64,000 nt of DNA from assembly GCA_009763385.1 (NCBI GenBank), contig CM019830.1, positions 94,924,649 to 94,988,648 on the forward strand, given 5' to 3'. This DNA is from Coix lacryma-jobi var. lacryma-jobi (Eukaryota; Streptophyta; Magnoliopsida; Poales; Poaceae). Below are positions 30,488-42,956 of this stretch, one piece after another. The notes below the pieces were generated by a model. The model did no database searches. It was given only the letters and a program-made list of their open reading frames with translations, and was not told where the DNA came from. The translations under genes were made by a program, and so were the position numbers. Within the stretch, counting starts at the first letter, position 1. The number at the start of each line of letters is the position of its first letter.

Positions 30488-32508
30488 TTGGGGAACGTTT
30501 GGTTGGTGGATTCCGGTAGCTCGAGGCACATGGCCGGAAACGCCAAGTGGTTCTCCAGTCTTAGTCCGGTCACCGGAAAGGAGTTTATCACCTTCGGCGA
30601 CAATAGCAAAGGTAAAGTGTTGTCTCGTGGGTCGGTGCGAGTGAATGAGCACTTTGTGTTGCGCGATGTTGCTCTTGTTTCGAACTTGCATTTTAACCTT
30701 CTTTCTGTTTCTTAACTTTTTGATGATGACTATGAGATTCGTTTTAAGCAGAATCTCAGTCGTATTTTGGATCCTCAGGGCAATCTTGTATGTATGATTT
30801 CGCCCTTTGGGAATGTCTTTCGTGCGAATTTCTCGGAGTCGTTTGGAGTTTCTCGTTGTCTTTTGGCTGGACCTTCCTCCTCTGATATTTGGAAGTGGCA
30901 TAGGAGACTAGGACATTTGAGCTTTGACTTGCTTCCAAGGCTTAGTTCCCTTGGCCTAATCCGAGGATTGCCCAAGTTGTGCATGAAGAAGGATCTTGTT
31001 TGCCATTCTTGTAGACATGAGAAGATGGTTGTCGCTCCCCCCCATCCTGTGACTCAGGTCATGACTAAGCGCCCTGGAGAGCTTTTGCATATGGACCTTG
31101 TTGGTCCGGCTCGGGTGAGCTCGGTTGGGGGAAGTGGTACGTGCTTGTTGTTGTTGATGATTTTTTGAGATATTCGTGGGTCTTCTTTTTGACTGAGAAG
31201 ACTGAGACTTTCTCTTTTGCTCGCAATCTGATTTTGCATCTTTAGAACGAGTTCCCTATGAACTCGATGCGAGCTATTCGTAGTGATAATGGTTCTGAAT
31301 TCAAGAATTCAGACTTTGAGAAGTTTTGTAACTCTTTGGGTTTAGAGCATCAGTTTTCTTCCCCCTACACACCGCCACAGAATGGTATGGTAGAGAGGAA
31401 GAATCAGACCCTTGTAGAGATGGCCAGGACGATGCTCGATGAGCAAAGGACTCCTAGGCGATATTGGGCTAAGGCTATGAGCACTGGATGCTACATTTCT
31501 AATCACATTTTTCTCCGAGCTTTCTTGAAAAAGACCTCTTATGAGTTGCATTTTGGAAAACATCCCAAAGTGAGTTATTTTAGAGTTTTCGGTTGCCATT
31601 GTTTTATACTCAAAAGGGCAACTTGGACAAGTTTGAGTCTCGTTCTTCTGACGGTGTATTTTTGGGTTATGGCACTCATACTCGTGCATATCGTGTACTT
31701 AACCTTGATACTAACCGAGTCATGGAGACATCCGATGTCACCTTCGATGAGACCATGGTTTGTCCTTCTTCTTGTTTTGAGTGCGCAGGTGATCATGAGG
31801 TTGGCGAGCCTCTTTTTGATGATGAGGACGAGGGTGCTGAAGGGATGGATGACCCAGCACCACCTCCACCTGTTGTGCCGCAAAGAGCGGCCTCTACTAC
31901 CACTCACGGCCCCGACCCTTCTTCTTCGACTACTTGGGGGCCGTGGGATCCGCCACCTTGGGCTGTACCGTTTGTACCCGGGGAGGCACCAGCTACTGTT
32001 GAGGGGGAGGTCACTTCAGTTCGGGAGGCGCCACGACACATTCAGCGCCAACACCCGCCTCAACAGATGATTGGCAGCATCGGCGAACGTGTCACTCGGT
32101 CTAGGTCACAACAAATCTCTCACTTTGCTCATTCTGCATTTGTTGCTGATTTTGAACCCCGAGATGTTGGACATGCTTTATCTGATCCGGATTGGGTCAA
32201 TGCCATGCATAAGGAGCTTGAGAACTTTGAGAGAAATCGTGTTTGGGTTCTTGTTCCTCTACCTCCTAAGTGTCATCCTATTGGAACAAAATGGGTTTTC
32301 AAAAACAAACAAGGAGAAGATGGCCATGTTGTGAGAAATAAGGCCAGACTTGTAGCCCAGGGATATAGTCAGAAGGAGGGGATAGACTATGAGGAGACTT
32401 TTGCTCCTGTAGCTCGTTTGGAGGCAATTAGGATACTCTTGGCTTTTGCTGCATCCAAAGAGTTTAAACTTTTTCAAATGGATGTCAAGAGTGCCTTCTT
32501 AAACGGCT
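30488..32508 (+). pseudogene. pol: E6 pol, 5' part (protease, integrase, start of RT)
   Basis: Protease DSG (WLVDSGSSRHMAG) is followed by a TAA at 30713-30715. The frame resumes with the zinc module, loses one base near 31130, and then has a TAG near 31243. The integrase part (RSDNGSEF, MVERKN) and the Copia C-terminal integrase region lead to another single-base loss near 31610. The RT part (FKNKQGEDG, VARLEAIRILL, MDVKSAFLNG) is cut at 32508 by E7. The reading phase is unchanged across the E7 insertion (it resumes at 41785). Confidence 0.9.
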
Positions 32509-34373
32509 TGTTGATGCTCACTAATGCTCATAATTAACCATCAACTATTGCATGAAATGACACTAAATGAATTACAAAGCATAGTTGTAGGGTTTGAAAC
32601 TAACAAGTTCCACGAGTTTTGGTGCTCTCACTTGGTTTGTAGGGCATCCATGTTTTTACCATATAAAAGTATCTCAAGTGATGAAACAGAGCAGACCATT
32701 GCGAAGACCTCGTCAAGACGATCGAAACGGACATATCATTTGCTATATTTGGAGTCCCGGAGCGAGAGTCCTCGATGGATACGACTTGGAAGATTCCAGA
32801 ACATTCCAGACGACACGAGAAGGCGACCCACGGAAGGCGGGGCCCACCTGTCATAGAGGCCGACCGACCGGTCTCCTCCATGGACCGACTGGTCTGGTAC
32901 TGGGCCCAAACTCGCCCCCCTTCGCATGACGCACTCCAACCGAACTCTCCAACACGTTTTGGCCCATTTTGGCCCATGTGCATATGACGAAGGATTTAGT
33001 CCCACATCGCTTGCCCAAGGTGGAGGGGAGGCCAGGAGCCCCTATATAATAAACCCCAGACCCCCCTTCTCCATCATCATCAGACATCATTAGATCTCAA
33101 GTCATTAGAAGAGGAGGAGGATCAATCAAAAATCCTAATTTCCTTAGAGCCACATCAACTTAGGCAAAGCTAGATAGAATTAGAATTAGAAGAGGCAAGC
33201 TTCGCTTGGATTCTGGATCTAGTCATGAGAAGGCTCGGTAAACCCAAGATCTTCTCTCTTGTATCAACATTATGGATCTAATTATGTTTCTAGTTCATAA
33301 TTGTTCTTCTAGTTCTTCATTGTTCTTCATTTTTCATGTTCTAGTTCATCTTCTAGTTCATCGTCTAGTTCATCTTCTAGTTCATACTCTAGTTCATCTA
33401 TGTGTTCTAGTTCATCATACTGTTCATCATTATGTGCTAGTTCATAATAGTTTAGATATAATTGATATGACTAAGACATTAATTACTATATTCTTAATTA
33501 TACTGCTTGTAGTATGCTTTGATTATATATTTGGCATAGATAGATTATCATCATGTTTATACTCATGTTCGTATAGCGCTCATCTTAAAGATCAACGGGT
33601 GGGTGATAAATGCTGTGTAGGTGTGGTGCCTATACACTATTTATCTGCGAATGCGTCCTATGTTTCGGATAGAGTGGTAGATCGCGGGTGTGATATTCCT
33701 GTTGAGTCCTTTGTATTCCACCTCCCGAATGTAGTGTTCAGTATGGCTCAGTTAACTCATGGTTTAGGGGTTACTCTGTTTGGCACCTTTACTATGGAGT
33801 TGCCTCTTGAATATGAATATGGGATAACCTAGCCAATGATTGCCAAATATAATTGCATTAATCAATGTATATTATGACTTATAATTAGAATAACTTAGGA
33901 ATACTTCTTTATAATGTCTACTCTAATCTACATGCCTTGTCTAAGTTGAAATGCTCTAAGGACTATCATAGATTGATCTTTTATCATTTATAGTGTACCT
34001 CATTATTGTGATTGATCCCTGTTTAGGATAAAGGAGTGTGTTCTTACTTTGTTCTCAATTCTCCTATCATATGAATAGAGTAGCTCTTGTCCTTATTTAT
34101 CTCACTTCATTCCTAGTGCTAAATATAAATAACGATACTTGGAACATCTCTGGGTAAAATGCTGCTACAACGGGTGTATTTATCTGTGCGCTTGCGGGTA
34201 AATATTTATCTTTAGAGTCAGTGCTATGATATAATCACATTGCTAGTTTCATGTTGGGGATGACAACTTGACGTTAAGTGATGCTAGTAGTGTCCCGTAC
34301 ACTTCTTAGTGCCTCCACTAGGTTATTGTTTATGAAGTCTATCTTAGAGTGATTCCATTAAGGAGTGTCAACA
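32509..34373 (+). repeat. E7 5' LTR
   Basis: It starts TGTTGATGCTCAC and ends GTGTCAACA. It has a TATATAAT box at 33043-33050, GACCGGTC-type palindromes near 32866-32895, and a CTAGTTCAT minisatellite at about 33287-33450. The 187-codon frame from 33272 is a by-product of that repeat. Confidence 0.93.
33043..33050 (+). promoter_or_regulatory. Putative TATA box of the E7 5' LTR
   Basis: TATATAAT lies between CAGGAGCCCC and AAACCCCAGACCCCC; transcription would start some 30 bases on, near CTCCATCATCATCAG. The 3' LTR copy is at 40431-40438. Confidence 0.65.
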
Positions 34374-34381
34374 AGCATTTT

Positions 34382-34399
34382 TGGCGCCGTTGCCGGGGA
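34382..34399 (+). other. E7 primer-binding site (tRNA-Asp type)
   Basis: TGGCGCCGTTGCCGGGGA matches the 3' end of plant tRNA-Asp as I know it, and lies eight bases after the LTR. Confidence 0.92.
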
Positions 34400-35098
34400 A
34401 TGAATGAGTAATTAAGGACGGTAGCTAGAATACATTTTCAACATCTAGGAGAACTCTTACACATGTGATAATTGAGATATTTTATTCACCCTTTATCCAA
34501 ACAGGCCCACCCTGGCTTTTGTATAGTTTTGATCTTATGCAGGGTGAGGTGTATGACTGATTTTGATCTTCCGACAAACTACGTTGCGAGTCCAGAGGCT
34601 TTGCTCAAGCCTCAAGATCCATTCAACCACTTTGTTAGGAATCAACCAGATAAGGTATAGACAATTGTTGTCACTTTGACTTTCCGACAAACTCCCACAA
34701 GGATCGAAGAAGGTCAACATTACAAGTTTTCAAGCACGTGACGAGTGACGACACCAGACGTTGTACCACTCACAATTCCATTGTGAGTTATGGTAAGTTT
34801 AATCGAGGTGAGTCAGTCTTGCTCATGGACTTTAAATTGATGAGTAGTTATCTTATTAAATCCTTTGCATATCATCATACATTCACTCCATTTAGTTTAT
34901 GTTCTCTCATACATGTTTAATTTTTATCACTTGCATCCACTCATGTTATGTGCATCTAAAAAGAAAAATATATATATACTACTCACCTTGATCACACTCT
35001 TTCATCTCCATTAAAGTGAATCTCTGTAGTGCTTTCATGCCACTGTTATTTACTATAGTATGCTTAAGGTTTGGAGTATGTTCATACAACTTTTAAAT

Positions 35099-35209
35099 TA
35101 AGCATGGTGCTTAGTCTAGGAGTGTTGATCTTACTTTCAAAGGCTTTTTAAATTAAGCGTGGTGCTTAGGTTAAAATGCTTTCCTAGATTAAATTAGACA
35201 TGGCGTCTA
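35099..35209 (+). repeat. Three covarying small hairpins in the E7 leader
   Basis: TAAGCA-TGG-TGCTTA (35099-35113), TAAGC-GTGGT-GCTTA (35154-35168) and TAGAC-ATGGC-GTCTA (35195-35209) are spaced about 50 and 40 bases. The third has changed both arms while staying paired. Confidence 0.8.
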
Positions 35210-37831
35210 GTTTGATTTTTGAACCAAGAGTATGCTCTAGTAGATATCGGTTATTTTGTTGGACTAACCCCTGTAGAAATCTCTCAATATCAAAATGGGG
35301 AAGTCAAGAGATGAACTCACACTGGGATGAAGCAAGGCATAGGACGTGCTCCAACAACTTCACAAAAAAGACATAACTCATTCATCACTGAACTGTAAGT
35401 ATCAAAGAATAGTCACTTTGTCTTTTGCTATAAGCTACCTTTGCCTTGAGCCATGAAACAATATAGCCACCAAGTTGTCTATGAACTATGATGAATCATG
35501 TCTATGCTAAAACAATTCCAAATCCATCTACCCATTAGCGTAGATAAGGATTATAAATTTAATAGTGGACAACCTGTATTTCAACTTTATATATTCCCTC
35601 CGGTATGTGTCCATTTAAGAAAGGTCTTGCTCAACGAACCTAAAACTGCGAGCCCTGGCCGAGAGGTCAATCGGTAGTTATCTTATGACTTTTTAAATTT
35701 AGAATCTTGTCTTAATTTACAAAAATTAAATATATATATATATATATGTTCTTAGGACTAGTTCCCTTCGAGTATTCTTTTTACTAACCACTGCAGGGTG
35801 AACACTGTCCGAGAACATGGGAGTTGCAAATACAACGCGAGGGATGCTTCAACATTCACACTTGCCTTTGTCTAAGTGTGGGGAGGAAGGCAAGCTCTTC
35901 CAAAAATTCTACAACCATGCTCATCCTCCCAATCAAGAAGCTGTCAACATCCCAACACACTGGTTTGCAATCTCTCTACTCACTGTTACTTTGTCTCTTT
36001 AAGTTTGAATGATTTCACAAATTCCATGCTTGAAAATCAAACTTAAGATACAAAATAAAATTAATCCTTTAGAGAAGAAGTAGTGGAGAATGATGAAGGA
36101 AAATAAAATATGGGATACAAGTTCTATGCTAATTAAAATGCCAAGCTTAACTTCTCTATAGCATAGAAAGTGACTTTAGCTCTATGACAACACTACCCTT
36201 GTCATTACTTGTATATCCCTTCGGGTATGTGTTGTCCACTAATACTTTCAGGAATAAAATAATAAGTGGAGCAATAAGTCCAAACATAATTCATGAGGAG
36301 AGAGAAAAAGGATAGATTAGAGGTTGAGGAAGATAAAGTGCAACACAAGAGACAAGATGTTCAGGAACAAGCTCAAGATGCAAGGAGAAGCTTCAAACAA
36401 AAGGAAGGGGTCATGATAGATCATCTATCCCTCATCACATGGTGCCACTGCGTTTCAATGATGATGGTAATATTTTAAGGTAAGTAATCATTCTCTACAA
36501 AAGCTTTCCCTTGGTCTTGCCCTGCACTTAAATAAAAAAAATCAAAATCAAAATGTTTGAGTTACAACTTTAAATGTTTAATCTAAAAAACTCAACATGC
36601 TTTTTTCTTTGAGTACCACTCTTTTAATCACTTAGTCTTGAACAACTCAACCCTCGTTGTCAAATTCATGTTCACTCTTCTGATTTCATCACCCATGTTT
36701 TAAGAATGAAACAATACACAAAATACCAATCTTATCATATTAAATGTGCCTAAGGTTAGAGTAGAGTAAATGAAGTTTTGGTTCTATTGGTGTTTTCTCA
36801 CCAGCAGAACTTATGCACTTGATCTCTACCTTTGTTTTGCGAGTAGGACACACTGTACAGAGAGTGGTCTCCCCAAGTTTCACGAATTCCAGAGGATGTT
36901 GCTAGCTTACAGTATTAATGCTTCACTTTAAAATGTTAGTTTGACATTTACCTCCTATTTTCTTGATACGTATGTGATAAACACAATTATTGCACCATCA
37001 TTGAGTCACTTACATAAATGGAAATCCAAAACTTTGTTGCTTTGTGCTTGAAAGAAATAAATCAAGACTCTAAAATAATTAAGGTGTAGTTTTTTCACTA
37101 ACCCTTAATCTATTCCACGAGCTTTGTTGTCTATCTGAGTTTCAACAGAAGATAGGAATTCCACTATGATGCCGACGAAGCCTTCGTCCACTCAAGAGTC
37201 AATCATCAATGGTTATAGCTCAAGAGAAGTGATGAACATCTACGCTGTCAAGGATTCAAAGTAAATGATCATGCCAACACCCATTAAAGAATATGAAGAG
37301 CAGTGAACCAAAGGAGACAAGTCCACCAGCCACTTGAAGAAGAAAGAGAGTTCTACGGAAGTACAACTAAGGTCTTCACCACGAGGATCTGCTGATGCAC
37401 CCAAGGAAGAATAAAGAGAGTGCAAGAAGTCTTGTTCGATAGACTATAAACATCGAATCCTCACCGAAAGGTAACTCGGTAGTTATCCATATTTCTTTAG
37501 CAATAAATTAAGTATTGCATAATCATATCATTTTACTTCTAGTTGCATATTTACTTTTTAGCAAATTATATCTGCATTAGAAAAGAAAATAAAAATATGA
37601 AAAACTTTAAGCCCCATGAGAACAGTTTAGTGGTGTGTTAAAACCCATAAATGTATTCTCTGTGGAGGCATAAAAAATAATACATCTACATATTAATTTC
37701 TGCATTGCATTAGAAAAGGAAACAAAAATATTGCATTTGTTACACTACATCATAAACCATGAAGCCCCATGTGAATAATTCTATGGTGTGTAAAAACCCA
37801 CAGGAATGTTCACCGTGGTGGCATAAAAAAA

Positions 37832-37876
37832 TATAATAATAATAATATAATAATAATAATAATAATATATAATAAT
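37832..37876. repeat. AAT microsatellite
   Basis: An imperfect run of AAT/ATA units in the E7 interior, a common AT-rich simple repeat with no visible role. Confidence 0.85.
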
Positions 37877-39896
37877 ACTAAAAATAAATATGCATATATT
37901 CATCCTGTTGCATTTTTCTTGCATCGTAAAAAAATATATTCAAATATAAAGAAAGAGATCTTACTGAAATTCTAGACAACTAAGGCTTGAGTGGCCAACC
38001 GCTAATGCTTAATCTGTTCCACAAGTTTTGTTGTCTATTTGAGTTTCACAGGATTTGAAAGGACAAGAAAAGCTGACGAACAAATGAATGCTCCATCCAC
38101 TGTTGGAGCATTGTCTCAACAAACATCAACATCAATCAAAGCTCTAATAGAGGAAGGACATATCCACTGCCAGTCTGCTACATTGCAAAGTGACTACGTC
38201 AACATTCAGCTTGGGGGAAGGCACCCCCATGTATCCACGTAAGTATCTCTATCCTCTTAAGTTTTTCATTCTATAAATAAACTGAAAACACCAAAAATAT
38301 GTGAGCACATGAAGGCTCACCATTAATAAAAAAAGAGAGAAACAAAAATATGTGGGCACATGAAGGCTCACCATTAAATCTAAAAAGAGACACTATAGAG
38401 AACTGCTGAATTTCTGCTTAGTGGAAAGGAAGAACATAAATGATCTTAAGAGCTTTAGACAACTAGATAAAGGGAAAGAATATTTATCACTAACACTTAA
38501 TCAAGTTCCACTAGTTGTGTTGTCTATTTTTAAGTTCAGCAGGAAATAAAGAAGAGAGGGACTTAAGCCACTGCTGATGGTCTACTCATCTTCTGGGGAA
38601 AAGATCACGTCAAGATCCAGCTTGGGGGAGAACACCCTCAGTTATCACGATAAGTATCGTACCACGACTATTTTTATTTACTATTAGTTCGTTTTAGCTA
38701 GATCCAGGTCAATATATATAAAACCCCATAAAAAGATGAATAAGTATTATAAAACCAAATAAATATAGTATATAATGAATAAATGCCTAAGTTGATATGA
38801 ACTTAATTTTTCTCATGATGAAAATGATGAATAGTTGCTCTGCTGTAATCCCTCTTAAGTACCTATTGTTCAAACTTAAATTTTTTTGAGTTTTAGACAA
38901 AGTTGTTCTGAATAAACTCTGAACCTAAAACCTGTGGATGGCAAATGCTTGATCTAAAGTCTAGATAATTGTGAGATATGATATAAAAAGATTTGAGCTG
39001 TTGTTTATCTAATTCCTAGAGATACTAGAATTCTGGAGATTTACATTTTGAAAAGATTAAAAACACATGATGAGATCCTGTATGACATCACATGAATTCC
39101 TACCCAGAGCCATTAATATGATATTAAGATAAGGCTACTTGCTTTGTTCTAAGTTTTTAGTTATGGTTGAGAAATTTATCATGCTCTAGAAATCAAGAAC
39201 GTTTTATTAAAAGATTCACTCTTCCGAAGTAGTATTGTGTTAGAGGCATGGGACAATGCAAAAGTATAAAAGGAAGAAATAAAAAGGGACAAGTGTCCGA
39301 CCACCTCAAAAGAAAAAAAAGAGAAGGAAAAGCATTGTGATAAAAATATGAAAGAGAAAAAAGAAAGATAGCCCATGGTCCCTCTAATTACAATATGCCA
39401 GGAAGAGATGACAAATTTCAAAAGTTCTAAGTTCTTGATCTATGAGTATGACATCTTTCTCCTTAGCTTTGAACTTTGACTTGGTAAGATATGTTTTTCA
39501 CTTCTTAAAGCTCCAGATATATATTCATAGAAAAGAAGGAAAATGCATCAGTAAGGAATCATAAAATATAAAAGAGCGATTTGAGAGTGTCATACAGTAG
39601 AATCTCTGATTTCCATTTTAAAAATATATAAAAACTCCAGAATGAAGGTTGATCAAAGAGTTAGAGATACAGTGCTTAACTTGATTGTTTTATCTTTCAA
39701 TTGTTTAAAGATTCAGGTGAAGGCAAAAGCTCCATAGCTAAAGGTAATATGAGAAAGTCAGAATAGTTAACTCTAATCCAAGGGAAGATTTTTTGTTTGA
39801 ACATATGTACCATTGAGATGTGAAAGCATAGTAGCAATTCCTGATTCATCATGACTATTTGCTAAGGGACTAGCAAAAGGTAAGCTTGGGGGAACT

Positions 39897-41779
39897 TGTT
39901 GACGCTCACTAATGCTCATAATTAACCATCAACTATTGCATGAAATGACACTAAATGAATTACAAAGCATAGTTGTAGGGTTTGAAACTAACAAGTTCCA
40001 CGAGTTTTGGTGCTCTCACTTGTTTTGTAGGGCATCCATGTTTTTACCATATAAAAGTATCTCAAGTGATGAAACAGAGCACACCATTGCGAAGACCTCG
40101 TCAAGACGATCGAAATGGACATATCATTTGCTATATTTGGAGTCCTGGAGCGAGAGTCCTCCATGGATATGACTTGGAAGATTGTAGAACATTCCAGAAG
40201 AGACGAGAAGGCGACCCACGGAAGGTGGGGCCCACCTGTCATAGAGGCAGACCGATCGGTCTCCTCCACGGACCGACTGGTCTGGTACTGGGCCCAAACT
40301 CGCCCCCCTTCGCATGACGCACTCCAACCAACCTCTCCAACACGTTTTGCCCCATTTAGGCCCATGTGCATATGACGAAGGATTTAGTCCCACATCGCAT
40401 GCCCAAGGTGGAGGGGAGGCCAGGAGCCCCTATATAATAAACCCCAGACCCCCCTTCTCCATCATCATCAGACATCATAAGATCTCAAGTCATTAGAAGA
40501 GGAGGAGGATCAATCAGAAATCCTAATTTCCTTAGAGCCACATCAACTTAGGCATAGCTAGATAGAATTAGAATTAGAAGAGGCAAGCTTCGCTTGGATT
40601 CTGGATCTAGTCGCGAGAAGGCTCGGTAAACCCAAGATCTTCTCTCTTGTATCAACATTATGGATCTAATTATGTTTCTACTTCATAATTGTTCTTCTAG
40701 TTCTTCATTGTTCTTCATTGTTCATGTTCTAGTTCATGTTCTAGTTCTAGTTCATCGTCTAGTTCATCTTCTAGTTCATACTCTAGTTCATCTATGTGTT
40801 CTAGTTCATCATACTGTTCATCATTATGTGCTAGTTCATAGTCTAGTTCATAATAGTTTAGATATAATTGATATGACTAAGACATTAATTACTATATTCT
40901 TAATTATACTGCTTGTAGTATGCTTTGATTATATATTTGGCATAGATAGATTATCATCATGTTTATACTCATGTTCGTACAGCGCTCATCTTAAAGGTCA
41001 ACGGGTGGGTGATAAATGCTGGGTAGGTGTGGTGCCTATACACTATTTATCTGCGAATGCGTCCTATGTTCCGGATAGAGTGGTAGATCGCGGGTGTGAT
41101 ATTCATGTTGAGTCCTTTGTATTCCACCTCCCGAATGTAGTATTCAGTATGTCTCAGTTAAGTCATGGTTTAGGGGTTACTCTGTTTGGCACCTTTACTA
41201 TGGAGTTGCCTCTTGAATATGAATATGGGATAACCTAGCCAATGATTTCCAAATATAATTGCATTAATTAATGTATATTATGACTTATAATTAGAATAAC
41301 TTAGGAATACTTCTTTATAATGTCTACTCTAATCTGCATGCCTTGTTTAAGTTGAAATGTTCTAAGGACTACCATAGATTGATCTTTTATCATTTATAGT
41401 GTACCTCATTATTGTGATTGATCCCTGTTTAGGATAAAGGAGTGTGTTCTTACTTTGTTCTCAATTCTCCTATCATATGAATAGAGTAGCTCTTGTCCTT
41501 ATTTATCTCACTTCATTCCTAGTGCTAAATATAAATAACGATACTTGAAACATCTCTGGGTAAAATGCTGCTACAACGGGTGTATTTATCTATGCGTTTG
41601 CGGGTAAATATTTATCTTTAGAGTCAGTGCTATGATATAATCACATTGCTAGTTTCATGTTGGGGATGACAACTTGACGTTAAGTGATGCTAGTAGTGTC
41701 CCGTGCACTTCTTAGTGCCTTCACTAGGTTATTGTTTATGAAGTCTATCTTAGAGTGATTCCATTAAGGAGTGTCAACA
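39897..41779 (+). repeat. E7 3' LTR
   Basis: A copy of the 5' LTR with scattered substitutions and a longer CTAGTTCAT tract (about 40700-40855), which accounts for the 18-bp greater length. It ends GTGTCAACA, followed by CGGCT. Confidence 0.93.
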
Positions 41780-41784
41780 CGGCT

Positions 41785-42956
41785 ACATAGAAGAGGAGGT
41801 GCATGTGAAACAACCCCCCGGTTTTGAAAATCCCAAGTTTCCAAACCATGTCTTTAAACTTCACAATGCTTTGCATGGTTTGAAACAAGCCCCTAGAGCC
41901 TGGTATGATAGGTTGAAAACCTTTTTGCTTGCTAAGGGTTTTAAAATAGGATGTGTGGATAAAACACTTTTTCTCCTCAAGCAAGGCAATGACACTCTCT
42001 TGGTCCAGATTTACGTGGATGATATCATTTTCGGTGGTTCTTCTCACGCTTTGGTTGCCAAGTTTGCAGATACTATGAGCAGGGAATTTGAGATGAGCAT
42101 GATGGGCGAGTTGACGTTTTTCCTCGGGTTGCAAATCAAGCAATCTCGAGAGGGAACGTTTGTGCATCAGGGTAAGTATACCAAGGATATCCTGAAGAAA
42201 TTCGATATGGGTGAGGCCAAGCCTCTTCCAACACCCATGTCGACCACGACGGCCCTGGATGCGGACAAGGATGAAGAAGCAGTGGACCAGAAGGAGTACC
42301 GGAGTATGATCGGGTCACTGCTGTACCTGACGGCGACAAGCCCGGACATTCAGTTCGCGGTGTGTCTTTGCGTGCGATTTTAGTCTTCGCCGCGCACCTC
42401 TCACCGTCAGGCGGTCAAGCGCATTATGAGGTACTTATGCTTCACACCTGAGTTTGAGATTTGGTATTCTGCTTCCTCCACCCTCTCCCTTTGCGGTTAT
42501 TCTGATGCCGATTTTGCTGGTTGCCGACTTGAGCGCAAGTCCACTTCTGGGACTTGTCAGTTTATTGGTTCTTCTCTTGTATCGTGGTCTTCTCGCAAGT
42601 AGTCTAGTGTCGCCCAGTCTACCACGGAGGCTGAGTATGTTGCTGCGGCTAGCTGCTGTTCCCAGTTGCATTGGATGATGGCCACTTTGCGTGATTTTGG
42701 TCTGAGCTTTTCTCGCGTCCCTTTGCTTTGTGACAGCACGAGTGCGATTAGCATTGCTAAGAACCCCGTGTTGCATTCTAAGACCAAACACATTGATGTG
42801 CGCTTTCATTTTCTGCGAGACCACTATGAGAAGGGTGATATCGACCTTCGCCATGTCGATACTCATCATCAGTTGGCTGATATTTTCACCAAGCCTTTGG
42901 ACCAATCAACTTTTGCTAGGTTGAGAGGTGAGCTTGGTGTGTGTTTCCCCTTTTAG
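41785..42956 (+). pseudogene. pol: E6 pol, 3' part (RT and RNase H)
   Basis: It continues E6 pol after E7 in the same phase. It shows ALHGLKQAPRAWYD, YVDDIIFGG and the thumb/connection region, then a TAG at 42381-42383 where other copies have glutamine. The frame goes on through the RNase H part (SDADFAGC, TTEAEYVAA, STSAISIAKNP) with another TAG near 42600, and ends with HVDTHHQLADIFTKPLD and TAG at 42954-42956. The GC run that lost two bases in E2 is not shifted here. Confidence 0.9.

Larger units (their letters stand above)
34400..39896 (+). other. E7 interior, no genes
   Basis: AT-rich DNA without gag or pol. It contains three covarying hairpins (35099-35209), a TA run (about 35730-35748), an AAT microsatellite (about 37832-37876), and three copies of a block ending in a TTGTTGTCTAT word (37104-37146, 38006-38050, 38494-38541). 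Two CAGCTTGGGGGA blocks occur at 38206-38250 and 38611-38660. The part 38880-39895 resembles the 3' interior of E9. Confidence 0.85.
32509..41779 (+). mobile_element. E7: non-coding LTR retrotransposon (Tat/Athila-like PBS)
   Basis: LTRs at 32509-34373 (1865 bp) and 39897-41779 (1883 bp), TG...CA, with the TSD CGGCT at 32504-32508 and 41780-41784. The PBS is of the tRNA-Asp type and the PPT is a G-rich tract at 39883-39893. The 5.5-kb interior has only chance frames of about 60 codons, so it is a large non-autonomous element that must use proteins of a partner, probably a Tat/Athila-type Gypsy (inferred from the PBS). Confidence 0.94.

Noticed and set aside
33272..33832. A 186-codon plus-strand frame in the E7 5' LTR, repeated at 40660-41238
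   Set aside because: It is driven by the CTAGTTCAT repeat (LVH-type residues) and is conserved only because LTRs are copies. No domain is visible.
35730..35748. TA run in the E7 interior as a promoter
   Set aside because: A plain dinucleotide repeat without other promoter features, inside the non-coding element.
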